Origin: Rutidosis leptorrhynchoides | Taxonomy: Eukaryota; Streptophyta; Magnoliopsida; Asterales; Asteraceae | Direction: 5' to 3' | Assembly (NCBI RefSeq): GCF_046630445.1 | Contig: NC_092339.1 | Span: 74,531,501-74,595,500 of the forward strand | DNA length: 64,000 bases | Shown: piece by piece, positions 22,401 through 34,253 of the stretch | Layout: every line of letters starts with the position of its first letter | How positions within the stretch are numbered: the stretch's first letter is position 1 | The notes under the pieces: generated by a model | What the model saw: the letters and a program-made list of their open reading frames with translations, nothing else | What the model was told of the DNA's origin: nothing | Database searches by the model: none | Position numbers and translations under genes: made by a program

Positions 22401-24671
22401 GTTTTTAAGGGGAACCCACTTTTCAGTGGGTTCAATTGGAGTACCCTTCACTCTCCAGACAAAAGCTTTGTTTCCAATCCAGATCAACTTATCCTTAACC
22501 ATTTTCAAAACACCTTTATTTTCACAAGCTGTAGGTTTCCATTCCTTTTTAATTTTTTCAGGAATACAAGATGTTCTTTTAACTGAAGGTTTTTCTTGAC
22601 TCTTGATTTTTTCATTGAGTTTAGAAATTTCCTTTTTGAGTTTTTGAATTGTCTTAACTTGTTTTGACTTTGACCTTCTTTTAGTTAACACTTTTGGATC
22701 TGGACAAGTGTCAGTTTCAGAGGATGATTCAGAGTTATTATTGCAACTTGACTCTTGGGTGTCAGACTCTAGGTCAGAACATACACTATTATTTTGAGAG
22801 ACTAAAATGCTAGAGTCTGAAGGTTTCAAAAGTTCAAACTCTAATGGATTTTTACTTTCAAGTATTATAGTCTCAGAAGGTTCAACAGGATCTAATGACC
22901 TTACAAAAGCATTGGTTAAAATCTTTTTGTCACCATCAAATTTTACAAATGTGTTTGATAGAATGTCAGATTTGAATACACTTGGATCAACTTCCACATT
23001 ATTATCTAATATGTAGTTTTCACCTAGTATAGCTTTGACATCATTTGGAATTTGTTTGGCAATAGCATCAGAATTCTTTTTGGAAGATACACACCAAGAT
23101 TTACAAATTGATTCATAGTGTTTTGACCTTTTCATCGATCTTCCTAATTTAGTATTTAATCTTTTAGTTTCTTCTGTGTATGCCATTTTATATGTGTCAA
23201 GTTCTACCTCACATTTTTTCAAGATTTTAATTTCAGCATCTTTGTCTTTGATAGTGTTTTTAAGATCAAAAATTTGTGTTCTTAACCTATCAATATCATC
23301 TAAACACCATTGAAAGTCAAGCAGCAAGTACTGAAACATTCTCACTTTTTCATTATCAAGATAGTTCACAAAGTTTTGTACCTTATAAGCAGAAACTTAT
23401 TACAAGTAGAGTCTTTATCCATATTCTCAATAGCTTTCAGATCTTTCTCAAACTTGCTAGAACTACTATCAATTATAGCCATAAGACACTTATCCTCCTC
23501 CTCATCAGATGATGAGTCTTCATCTTTCCATGCTTCTGTGTACAAAGCTTTCTCTTGTTCTTTGTTCTTAGATCTTTTTGCTTCACTCTTTAACTTCATG
23601 TACTTAAGTTTGTACTTTCTTGCTTTGTCAATAGACTTGTTGGAGCTAGCACCTCCTTCACCCTTAGACCAGCAGTCAGTAGCTATGTGTCCTAACTTAC
23701 CACACTTAAAGCATTTAGCTTTCTTTGGATCAAAAGTACCCTTGCCTTTACCCTTCTTATAACCAAACTTTTTCTGCTCAATCCTTTGAGTCAAAAGAGC
23801 CATCTGGACTTCCAAATCTTTGATCTCCTCATCTTCATCAGATTCACTATCATCATCAGAAGTTTCATCACTCTCAGATTCAACCTTGCTAGAATAACTA
23901 GAGAATAATTGCTTATTCTTCTTTGTGGTAGCCACCAATGCAGCTTCTGGATCTTTAGCAGTTTTCTTAGCATTGATCTTGTTCTTTAGTTGAGTTTCCT
24001 CAAAGTTTGACAGTTATGCCAAACAATTCACTTAACTCATAGTTATCTATCTTTTCACTGATTACCATAGATGTAATCACAGATTCAAAGTTTGAAGGTA
24101 ACAGTTCAATGAACTTTTGACACAACACTTGTTGTGTTTTCTCTACCTCAACACTTTCAAGATCATTTATTAGAACCTGAAATCTTGAATGAAGATCACT
24201 CAAAGATTCTTTAGGCTGAGCAGCAAAATTTTCATAACATCTAATCAGATTCTTTTTCTTATGAGTCTTAACAACAGTGACTCCTTCATAGTCATTAAGC
24301 AACAGATCCCACATAGCTTTAGCAGTCTTAGCGTGACTGATCTTTCTGAGAATTGGAACAGTAACAGCATTCCCAATAATACTCCTTATTTTGCTATCTA
24401 GTTTGAACTTGATAGCTTCTGCTTCAGTCCACCTTTCTCTTGGTGTTTTACGAAAATAGGCAGGTTGTGCAGCAACAGTATCTATGGCAGGAACAGCAGC
24501 TATCATTGAACCAGGAATAATGGGTCCTGTTGTACGAACATGCTCAGCTTCTTCATGAATAGATCCTAAAAATCATAGGACTTTCAATTTCCAAGTTGCA
24601 AAGTCCGTGCCATCGAATATTGGCACACCTTTTCCAGCCATAACTGGAGTAGGAATAGTACTGGTAGACAT
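22398..24671 (-). pseudogene. SIRE gag with zinc knuckle and coiled coil
   Basis: The likely start is the ATG at 24669-24671 (protein begins MSTSTIPTPVMAGKG). In order: a Copia gag domain (FDGTDFATWK ... RWTEAEAIKFKLDSKI, about 24640-24000); an acidic linker rich in SESDEDEE; a CCHC knuckle CFKCGKLGHIATDC (about 23720-23680); and a long coiled-coil C-terminus (22398-23369) ending in KWVPLKN. Damage: an in-frame TGA near 24573, a frameshift near 24010 and one near 23370. A C-terminal extension after the knuckle is typical of SIRE gag. Confidence 0.9.
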
Positions 24672-24721
24672 ATTTATAAAAATATGGATCGTTTGTAAAG
24701 ATTACCGTAATAGGATTTACA

Positions 24722-24741
24722 CCTTACCCGCTCTGATACCA
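24722..24741 (-). other. Primer-binding site of the SIRE element
   Basis: On the minus strand the sequence TGGTATCAGAGCGGGTAAGG follows the 5' LTR. It is the initiator tRNA-Met type and fixes orientation. Confidence 0.9.
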
Positions 24742-24743
24742 GT

Positions 24744-25191
24744 TATTAGTTCATAGTAATTGAACTATGAACACCAGATTCTCAATTAAATAATAAATAA
24801 GAATTATTAGTGCAAGAATTGAGAGAACACGATAATGAAAATATAAAATTGATAATGTTGATCGTGCAAAAGATACAAGTTCAAAGCAAACCACACGACC
24901 CTATTTATACAGAAAAACACCAAATCTAAAGATGTGGTTTCCAAAACAACTTAGCTATAAATAAGGTAAAGATAAACTTAAAAACTAAACTAATATGCAA
25001 ATAACTCTAAAGTTAATCTTCTGGAGATAAAAACCGAATCAAAACAAATCTTCTTAAACTTTAAACATATCTCCAGAATATTCCTTAGCTTAGGCATCAA
25101 GAAATCTCAAACCGTTGACTTCAGTAAACACCAAAGTCTGCAACTTCAGACTCTAATTCTCCAGATTCTAGCATGCTTTTGACTCATCAGA
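24744..25191 (-). repeat. 5' LTR of the SIRE-like element
   Basis: It matches 15396-15842 closely. Its outer (right) end stops at CATCAGA and passes straight into the older Copia LTR, so it lacks about 17 bp (the TGTTGGGAAAATG end) that the other LTR has. Confidence 0.88.
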
Positions 25192-25431
25192 TAATGTCAC
25201 AAAAGGTAACTTGATTATGCAAGTATGCCACAAAAGATAAAAGGTAACTTGATTATGCAAGTATGCCACAAAAGATAATGTCAAATTGTCCACTAAACAC
25301 CATAACCATTAATTTTTTCAATAATGGCCTAAACCCATTTGGAAAAGTTGAGCAACTTGATCAATAAATTCCAAAATCAAGTTGAGCAAGTTCGGCTACT
25401 TGAGTTTAAGTTGGGCACTAATATTTTAACA
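25192..25431 (-). repeat. 3' LTR of the minus-strand Copia element, inner part
   Basis: It continues the LTR interrupted at 15395 and aligns with 29770-29974. Its right edge reads ...ATTTTAACA; on the minus strand TGTTAAAATATTAG follows the purine tract ACTAAAGGGAG (25432-25445). A 43-bp unit (AAAGGTAACTTGATTATGCA...) is duplicated at about 25201-25280; the right LTR has one. Confidence 0.88.
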
Positions 25432-25439
25432 CTCCCTTT

Positions 25440-25700
25440 AGTGCAAACTCCCGATCAAAAATTCCCAACGCCTCTCGAAATTCCATGAACTTGACTTTCA
25501 TTAGAGCTTTAGTAAAGATGTCGGCTACTTGATCATTTGTCCTTACATTTGCTAGCTCGATTTCCCCGCTAAGAACCTTTTCACGAATGAAATGATATCT
25601 CATTCCTATATGCTTAGTACGAGCATGAAAAACAGGATTCGAAGCAAGTTTGATTGCACTTACGTTGTCACATTTCAGTTTGATCTACTTGTTCAAGTAC
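25440..25700 (-). pseudogene. RNase H fragment of the minus-strand Copia element
   Basis: On the minus strand this reads a C-terminal Copia RNase H: a VFHARTKHI-like block, MRYHFIREKVLSGEIEL, then DQVADIFTKAL. It ends just before the purine tract. Upstream similarity fades by about 25700, and F2 interrupts pol at 25880. Confidence 0.85.
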
Positions 25701-25879
25701 GTCACCAATCAATCTTCTTAGCCAAGTAAACTCTTTTAGCTCCTTTTCACAATCTTTCTCTTACTTGAGGTTTGGTTCTATCGAAGTAATCACGTGTCTT
25801 GACTCCCCCATGTTGGAATGCTCCAAGATACCCCTTGCACAACCCTTGTTAGAGATTAAAAATCCATCTTCTATCTTAC

Positions 25880-26269
25880 TGATAATGCTAAAAACGAACA
25901 TATATTTCATAGCATTATCCTTCAAGAAAGACAAGCTTTTAGTTGCAATTGTTCTATTTTCAAGTGATTATCATTTAAATAATAAAATGTGAAGACAAAA
26001 GACAGATTCGACGATTTGAAGATGCAAATGACCAAAAAGCTAAAAAGTACAAAGTACAATCCTAGTGGTTCAATTTATTGATGAGAAACGTCTAAAAATG
26101 ACAAGAGTACAAGCCGCAAAATGCAAAGTACAAGATATTAAATTATACGAAAAGGCGTTCGAAAATCCGGAACCGAGACATGAACCAACTATCAACGTGC
26201 GACTCAACGGAGCTAAAATTACAAATCAACTATGCATATAAATATAATATAATATATAATTAATTATGT

Positions 26270-26324
<55 letters not shown>

Positions 26325-26474
26325 AATAAACGTCGGCAAGCTAGGAGCCAAAATCTGAGTGAGCTGGATATGGAAGCTCCGCAGTCGCGGAGCATACCAG
26401 GACCCAAATCCCACTATAAAAGGACATGCAATTCGACGATCATATTACACCATTTCTTTCTTTCTTCCTTCTGT

Positions 26475-26544
<70 letters not shown>

Positions 26545-27555
26545 TTTAATTATAATTATAATTTTAATATTAAGTTAATAATAATAATAAGGTTATAGTA
26601 GCGAATGTTTTAAGGTTTGTAAGTCGAAACTCTGTCCGTGTAACACTACGTGATTAATACTCATTGTAAGTTATGTTCAACCTTTTTAAATTAATGTCTC
26701 GTAGATAAGTTATTATTATGCTTATTTAAGCTGAAGTAATCGTGATGTTAGACTAAATATTAAGACGGGGTTATTAGGCTTTGGACCATAATTGGAGTTT
26801 GAACAAAAGACCGACACTTGTGGAAATTGGACTATGGGCTATTAATGGGCTTTATATTAATTAAATGATATCTCGTTGATTTAATATAGAGATTTATAAT
26901 TTGACGTATTTATATTTAACCACATACGCTTGACTGGGTACGGTGGGAGGAATATTTATAAATACTATTAATTATTCATTTGACCGGACACGGAAATGGA
27001 TTAATAGTCAATGGACTCATTAAAACAGGGGTGGATTACATTCAAGGGTAATTGGTGCAATTGTTAACCAAGTATTAAAACCTTGGATTACACGCAGTCG
27101 ATAACATGGTGTATTTATTAAACAAAGTATTAAGACCTTGTTACAGTTTAAGTCCCCAATTAGTTGGAATATTTGACTTCGGGTATAAGGGTAATTTGAC
27201 GAAGACTTTCGCATTTTATAATTATGACCGATGGACTATTATGGATAAAACCAGATGGACATATCGAATAATCCAGGATAAAGGACAATTAACCCTTGGT
27301 AATAAATTAAAATCAACACGTCAAACATCATGATTACGAAAGTTTAAATAAGCATAATTCATTTATTTTATATCTCATCGCACTTTTATTTATCGTCATT
27401 TTATTTATTGTACTTTTATTTTATCGCATTTTTATTTATCGTCATTTACTTTACGCTTTAAATTAAGTTATATTTATATTTAATATTTTACATTAGGTTT
27501 TAATTGTGATTTAAGTCTTAAAATCGATAAACCGGTCCTTAAACGGTAAAACCCC

Positions 27556-27653
<98 letters not shown>

Positions 27654-27900
27654 TTATTTATTTATACAAATATAGTTTAAAATAAATATAGCGTTAAACT
27701 TAGCCAGCTCCCTGTAGAACGAACCGGACTTACTAAAAACTACACTTTTCTACGATTAGGTACACTGCCTATAAGTGTTGTAGCAAGGTTTAGGTATATC
27801 CATTCAATAAATAAATAAATAACTTGTGTAAATTGTATCGTATTTAATAGTATTTCATAGTAAAATATAATCTATTTCATACTACCCCTCGCACACATCA
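25880..27900 (-). mobile_element. Solo LTR F2 (inverted) in Copia pol
   Basis: A 2021-bp unit flanked by the perfect duplication CTTAC (25875-25879 and 27901-27905). On the minus strand it runs TGATGTGTGCGAGGGG ... TAGCATTATCA and matches F1 along most of its length. It contains three (AT)n tracts at about 26274-26319, 26480-26538 and 27559-27649. The ORFs over these tracts are artefacts. A GC-rich partial palindrome (CTCCGCAGTCGCGGAG) lies near 26377. Confidence 0.93.
27559..27649. repeat. (TA)n microsatellite, about 90 bp
   Basis: An uninterrupted alternating TA run inside F2. The corresponding tract in F1 (about 10706-10730) is much shorter, so the repeat has expanded since the copies diverged. 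Confidence 0.95.
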
Positions 27901-27905
27901 CTTAC

Positions 27906-28227
27906 CGGTTTCCACCCCTAGAAAACAACCAATCTCCCCCAGATTCTTCATTTTACAATGACTCGAAAGATCATCACTAAACCGAGCCTTGAACCTATTA
28001 ATGGTTCCATATGAGTTCTTCTTCAAGAGGTTAGGCCACTTACAAGTAACCGGATTATTTGCTTCCGGCTTCTTATCAACCTCCCATGTTTCAATCTTCT
28101 CCAATGCACCATTCTCTTCTTGCATTGCTATTCTCAAATCCGGAGAATCTTTGGCATCCTTGTAACTTGTCGGTTCCTCAGAAACGCCACCTAAAGAAAA
28201 ACATGTAAATACCTTGTTGATATCCAT
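27906..28227 (-). pseudogene. RT remnant of the minus-strand Copia element
   Basis: A minus-strand fragment with features of the start of a Copia RT domain: SYKDAKDSPD, MQEENGALEKIETWEV, then a KWPNLLKKNSYGTINRFKARF block corresponding to the usual TRWVYKIK...KARLVA region, and finally CFLGVE next to the F2 insertion. The catalytic YVDD part is absent, so a deletion has joined the early RT to a later segment. Confidence 0.75.
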
Positions 28228-28530
28228 CTCATCATCATTGAGATGCTCGGGTTGTCTTTCCTCCTTTGTTGATTTCTTCTCCTCCAGTTTGTCACTTACT
28301 TCTTCATTTTCAACTCCATTTTCAGCATCATAACTCCTTGATTCTGAAATTTGTGTAAGTCTTCACCATGAGAAGTTCCAACCGAATCATCAACTTAGAT
28401 AGAAAGACAATGCTCTCAACTTTCATCAACACTTAAACCTTTCTTTTCTTCCGAGAAAAGAACATTACTAACAACTTCCTTATTACAAAGGATGGTTTCA
28501 TCACTGGTCATACAATGAGAGCTACTCGAA
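28228..28530. other. Degraded internal Copia sequence
   Basis: It lies between the RT remnant and gag on the minus strand. No long ORF is seen. It includes acidic, Glu/Lys-rich coding-like sequence but no recognisable protease or integrase motif, so most of the protease-integrase region has been deleted. Confidence 0.45.
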
Positions 28531-29460
28531 TCAAAATCCCATTGATTCAGTCTTCCTAACCGTGTCAATGGTAAAACATTGTTCCCATTTCACTTCATCA
28601 TCGTTGCTTGTGCAAGCCACGTTTGCTTTTGTGACTTTAGAACGATAAAATCTCTTAATATGACCAACCTTTCCACATTTGTAACATGTTGGAGGTTTCC
28701 TTCCTTTGTATTCACTTTCATCATCACTTGACGACTCTTTCTCCTCTTCATTCTTCTTGCGGAATGAATCTCCCTTGTCGTCTTTGTTTGATGAAATTTT
28801 CTTCGTGTTCTTTCCTTTCGAGAACAATACCGCATCATTTTCAAATCCTTTAGCCATTTGCTTGGCCAAAGCTTCTTGATTAGAGAGTAAATTCTCCAAT
28901 TCTTCAACCGAAGGTTGAGTAGCCCACCCCTGAATAGAGGTTATGAACGGGACATACTCTTTCTTCAAATCACGAATTAGATATCTTCGCAAACGAGCTT
29001 CACTAATTTTCTCGTTGGCATCAATCTCTGATATTTCAGAACAGAGATTTTTGACCCGTAAGAAATATTCGAAAACAGTCATACCTTCTTGTCTTAAGAT
29101 TGCTAACTCGTTTTCCAAGAATTATAACCTTGCGGTGTTTTTCTTAGAAAAAATTTTCTCAAGAGTATCCCGTATTTCTTTTGGAGAAGTAATATCACGA
29201 ACGTGTTCTATGAACTTTTTGCTAATTGAAGTTCTTAATGCAAAGAGAGCCTTTCCACACCTTACCTTCCATTTTCTTCTTGACTCTACATTCTCTAGAG
29301 TTTCTACGAAAATTATGGCATCACCTCCGGCCACAAGTTCCCATAGATCATGACCTTGAAGAAAATCCTCCATACACATCTTCCAATACTTGTAGTTGTT
29401 GCCTACAAGTTTCTCCATTCCATTGACCATACCACCATTGTTTCCATTTGTGCCTTCCAT
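28531..29460 (-). pseudogene. gag of the minus-strand Copia element
   Basis: It starts at the ATG at 29458-29460 (MEGTNGNNGG...MEKLVGNNYKYWK), the usual Copia gag N-terminus. It continues through a gag domain (WKVRCGKALFALRTSI, EILRQEGMTVFEYFLRVK region), an acidic linker and a zinc knuckle CYKCGKVGHIKRFY near 28680-28640. The knuckle lacks the final Cys (CCHC becomes CCHY), a damaging change. An in-frame stop near 29120 splits the ORF. Confidence 0.85.
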
Positions 29461-29532
29461 TTTTGATAGCAAGATAACTAGTTTGGAACTTTGAGTAAAC
29501 TTTGAGTAGTTGCACACAAGAGTTTAACTTAG

Positions 29533-29551
29533 AACCAAGCTCTAGATACCA
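29533..29551 (-). other. Primer-binding site of the minus-strand Copia element
   Basis: On the minus strand GTGGTATCTAGAGCTTGG directly follows the 5' LTR. It is the common TGGTATC(T)AGAGC type pairing with initiator tRNA-Met. Confidence 0.8.
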
Positions 29552-29552
29552 C

Positions 29553-29974
29553 AAAACAACAAGTTATTTGCTATGAATAAAAGGTTAAGGAAATAATATG
29601 AACAAGAATATGAAAAACTAAATGTGTTGGATTGATTTCAAAAGGTTACAATCAAATCCTTATATAGAGGATTAAAGCAAAACATAATCATAACATACCA
29701 ACAACTAGACCCACTAGTAAAGCTAGATGACAACTAGCATACATGTGAACACACTAACAACTAGACATAATGAAACAAGATAAAAGGCAACTTGATTATG
29801 CAAGTATGTCACAAAAAATAATGTCAAGTTATCCATTAAACACCTTAACCATTAATATGGTCAATAATGACCTAAACCCATTTGAATAAGTTGAGAAACT
29901 TAATTAATAAATTTCAAAATTAAGTTAAACAAGTTGAGCTACTTGATTTTGAGTTGTGTACTAATATTTTAAAA
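29553..29974 (-). repeat. 5' LTR of the minus-strand Copia element
   Basis: A 422-bp LTR matching the split left LTR. Its outer end has lost the TG terminus by substitution (TTTTAAAATATT on the minus strand versus TGTTAAAATATT). The TSD GATGT follows at 29975-29979. Confidence 0.9.
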
Positions 29975-29979
29975 GATGT

Positions 29980-30788
29980 GAGTTTGTAAAGTAATTTAGT
30001 ACGGAGTAAAAAATTTGTATGGATAGAATTTCTCGTATTAAAAAAAAAATAAAAAATGGGAGAGGGTTCTTGGTAGGGAGTAGGGAGTACATCCTGCCAG
30101 AGTAGTCTAATACCGCACAATCAAGGTTTGACTGGTCAACCCATATCCTCGCTTGTCTTCTCTTGTTTTTGAGATTGATGAGTTAGGTTGTGGAATCTCA
30201 TCAACACTGCTAAATGCTAAATGCAATGCCATAGGGATTTTCAAATAAAAAAAGTATCGAAAAGAATGTATTTGATTTATCTAGTCAACACCAAAATGAC
30301 ATGCAGAAGGACCAATAATGTGGTGATATCTGACATTTCGATTTATACGTGCCAAGTATGCTTCATATGTGTCATTTATATTTTATTTTCGTAAATAACT
30401 TAGATTTATAGAAAAACAACTTATTGTTGTAGATGAAGATTATATCTGATGATGTTGAGAATCAAACATTCTCTTAGTGCCACGATAACCCCGATTGATA
30501 TCGAAACTATTATTAATGGTGATGAGATGATCAGAGTTTTTTTTGTGAAATATAGTAGTAACGTGACAAATGTGCTGGAAAAATAGTAAATATTACGTGG
30601 AGAGGGGGGATAGAGTGTGATATGAAAGTAAGTCACACTCTTTAACAAATCTTATTCCTTAAATTGCTATCTTGAAACTGTTTGGTCCATAAATTTCTTT
30701 AACAAATCTTATTCCTTAAATTGCTATCTTGAAACTGTTTGGTCCATAAATTTATAAAACCCGTCATACATTTCGTGAAGCCTTTAAC
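29980..30788. other. Intergenic sequence without a gene
   Basis: AT-rich sequence. Only chance ORFs are seen. It contains the 57-bp tandem duplication listed separately. Confidence 0.5.
30640..30753. repeat. Perfect 57-bp tandem duplication
   Basis: The unit beginning CTTTAACAAATC occurs at 30640-30696 and again at 30697-30753 with no visible difference, implying a recent duplication (or an assembly artefact). Confidence 0.9.
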
Positions 30789-30960
30789 CACTGCAAGAAA
30801 AATGAGCATGTAGGACATCCGTAAGTGTCCTAAAATGTGATTTCTTGAGACCTTTCACTTTGAAAGGACCTCAGAACCGACGTCTACTATAAGACGTTCC
30901 TATAAAGTAAAACATGTCCTAAAACTCAAATAAGATTATGAAACCTTTGTTAGAGTCACG
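30789..30960 (+). mobile_element. CACTA-type transposon terminus (one end only)
   Basis: CACTGCAAGAAAAATGAGC at 30789 resembles the CACTACAAGAAAA ends of En/Spm-type transposons. It is followed by short subterminal direct/inverted repeats (AGGACAT...GTGTCCT, CCTTTCACTTTGAAAGG). I could not find the opposite end, so this is probably a fragment. Confidence 0.4.
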
Positions 30961-31265
30961 TGAATATCATGAAAAGAGTCCTTATAGATTGACATATTAT
31001 GACGCTTTATAATATTTTTAGACACACAAAAGGGTCTTTAAAAAAATGTATATGACATTAAATATGTATTGTTAATTATGAATAGATTAGATACTAATAC
31101 AGTATCTTACATTTTTCATCGGAGACCAATTTTGACTTATTTTAACTTGACATGAATCTGATAAAGTCACTATCATTTTCAGTGATTTTTACATCAACAT
31201 CAACTCTTTCACTTCCCTCTCACTTACTCTCACTTAATAAGTGAAAGATATCGATTACGTTAAAT

Positions 31266-31965
31266 ATGCCTTGCGTAGCTGCAGTCGATGTTTTAAACGG
31301 CGAGGAAGATGAAGATGGTACTGAAGTCGGGTAAAGGTTGGAAGTGTTGAGAATGCTTCAGTTTTGGAAAAATAACAAGAAGGCAGGACGTTGTCTCCGC
31401 TACAGTTTCTGAGCATATTACTCCTTTGATTGTTCCTGTATCGGTACATGGTGTTCCTCTGGGTGATGATCATGGATACGTAGATGTTTTAGTTTCTAAC
31501 AGTTCATTAGATGATGGTCTACCTTCTAGATTTATTGTTGAGTCGGTTAATGTTGAGAAAGTTGTTGATCCCAAGACATCGAAAGTCAGAAAAAGAAAAC
31601 AGAAGGGGAAAGAATCAAACGTCGGGTTGTCATTAAAAGATGAAGAAATAACGTTTTGTTTGGATGCTAACAAAATAAGTATTTCAAAAGATATTGATGT
31701 GGAAGTTATTAATGCGGGTTTCTCAATTTCTCCTAAAAAGGTTTTTTTTTTTTTTTTTTTTTTCAAGATATGGTGGATCGGGGGGGGGGGGGGGGGGGGG
31801 GGGGGGATTCCACCATGCGAGGGTGTTCGTATTAAAAGTAGCTCGTCGAACATTATTACCAATCAATTCCCGTTGCACAGTGGCAAAGACGCTCATATTG
31901 ATAAGCTTGAGGGGATGACATCACGTCCGGATAAACGGAATGGTAAGGGTGCATCCTATTCCTAG
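31266..31965 (+). pseudogene. Unidentified coding-like fragment (possible LINE ORF1)
   Basis: From about 31266 the plus strand has coding-like composition. One open frame, 31426-31965, encodes a Lys/Ser-rich protein containing KVRKRKQKGKE and ending NGKGASYS. It crosses a T22 run (31742-31763) and a G27 run (31780-31806), so continuity through these is doubtful. The downstream LINE-like 3' end (to 32613) suggests a LINE with an internal deletion, but I recognise no diagnostic domain. Confidence 0.35.
31742..31806. repeat. T22 and G27 homopolymer runs
   Basis: A run of 22 T is followed 16 bp later by 27 consecutive G. Long G runs are unusual in this AT-rich window and can form quadruplexes; they are also typical positions of sequencing or assembly error. 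Confidence 0.9.
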
Positions 31966-32399
31966 TCACGTTTCTGTTTTTAGTTGTATGCGTTATAGGT
32001 ATATTGTGATTGATTTTTGTCTTGTATTGTTTTATTGGTTTGCATTTCGTTATTAGTTCGTTTGTCATGGATGATGTTATGGCCGTTAGAGTTTTGGGCT
32101 CGGATAGAGTTAACTAATTTTAGGTTTGTTCTTGATTGTTTACTCCTTTCGAGCCTTAATAGTCGTCGGTTTTGTTGTATCGGGTTTTTGGATCCATCAT
32201 TTATTGACGAAGGCATCCTAATTTTAATAATCGGCTCTATTTTTGAGTCGACAACAAGCGTCGATTTATTGGCGTCTTGACTGCCGTTTAGAGTCTAAAT
32301 TGAATTCCACGCAGGATTTAATAACCATTGAAATTTGATTGTACCATTTTCATGGCGTCTCCATTTTATTTTTATTTTACTAGTGTTTTTTAAAAATTT

Positions 32400-32613
32400 C
32401 CTACTTATTGGCCCGAAGTCCACTAGGAAGCAATCTCTTTATCCGTCGAATAGAGAGAAGGGGGTGACTTTCTCTACTTTTGAGAATGTTTCACTTTGTG
32501 CGGATGAATGACTTGTTTTTATTCTCTGAAAGGGGAATGATCTTCTACATCCCACCTCCTTCATACACCACTCATGTGGTATTGGGTTTTGTTGTTGTTG
32601 TTGTTGTTGTATC
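32400..32613 (+). mobile_element. 3' end of a LINE with (GTT)n tail
   Basis: The segment ends with GATCTTCTACATCCCACCTC, a palindromic-looking TACACCACTCATGTGGTA stretch, and then a GTTGTTGTT tail (about 32592-32613). Plant L1-type LINEs often end this way instead of with poly(A). No coding part remains next to it apart from the uncertain fragment upstream. Confidence 0.45.
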
Positions 32614-32616
32614 TTA

Positions 32617-33811
<1,195 letters not shown>

Positions 33812-33827
33812 ATAACAAGTATACACA

Positions 33828-34237
33828 AACATCGTGCTTCGAGGAAATACCCCGACCCAAACATCTAATATCGGGAAATTAATTTGGCAAGCAACGGAAT
33901 GGGTATGTTCGTACTATTTGTGGAAGAATAGGAACAACAAGGTTTTTCGGGATAAAAGTTGGAGCACTCCTATTGCGCTTAACGAGATCCAAGTCAAATC
34001 TTTCGAGTGGATTTCAAACCGATTACATGGAAGGAAACTCGATTGGTTAACTTGGCTTAGCAATCCATGTGTGTATCTAAACATCTTGTAATTCGATTTA
34101 GCTTTGTATTTCGGGATTGGGTTTGATAGCCTCACAAGCCCAAAATGTGTATCACTTAATGTATGGTACTTGTCATGCCATACTTGAACTTTGTAATTTG
34201 TTTGTGAGCTAATAATATCTTGCTTTTCAAAAAAAAA
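33828..34237 (+). mobile_element. 5'-truncated LINE insertion (410 bp) with perfect TSD
   Basis: It is bounded by a perfect 16-bp target-site duplication, ATAACAAGTATACACA, at 33812-33827 and 34238-34253, and ends in a poly(A) tail. Inside is the C-terminal end of a LINE reverse-transcriptase ORF (33834-34091, containing WVCSYYLWKNRNNKVF and WLTWLSNP), then a 3' UTR. This is the family-typical zinc-binding tail after the RT. The perfect TSD indicates a recent insertion. Confidence 0.9.
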
Positions 34238-34253
34238 ATAACAAGTATACACA

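Larger units (their letters stand above)
15396..25191 (-). mobile_element. SIRE-like Copia element with an extra ORF downstream of pol
   Basis: It lies inside the 3' LTR of the older Copia element. LTR pair: 15396-15859 (3') and 24744-25191 (5'). The minus-strand order is 5' LTR, primer-binding site, gag with zinc knuckle, protease, integrase, RT, RNase H, then a large extra ORF, a purine tract and the 3' LTR. That order, the RT sequence and the extra ORF after RNase H are hallmarks of the SIRE (Maximus) lineage. It is decayed: isolated in-frame stops and a few frameshifts, but no large deletion. The 5' LTR lacks the outermost 17 bp or so found in the 3' LTR, and no clear TSD remains. Confidence 0.92.
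15148..29974 (-). mobile_element. Minus-strand Copia element with two nested insertions
   Basis: Its outer ends are flanked by the perfect 5-bp duplication GATGT (15143-15147 and 29975-29979). It has two LTRs of about 420-490 bp: the 5' LTR is on the right (29553-29974); the 3' LTR is on the left, split into 15148-15395 and 25192-25431 by the SIRE-like element. Internally it keeps a purine tract (25432-25445), an RNase H fragment, an RT fragment, gag and a primer-binding site. Family F unit F2 lies in pol. Much of integrase and RT is deleted, so the element is dead. Without insertions it would be about 3 kb. Confidence 0.92.

Noticed and set aside
31470..31862. Proline-rich minus-strand ORF
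   Set aside because: It reads through the G27 and T22 runs and has no support elsewhere.
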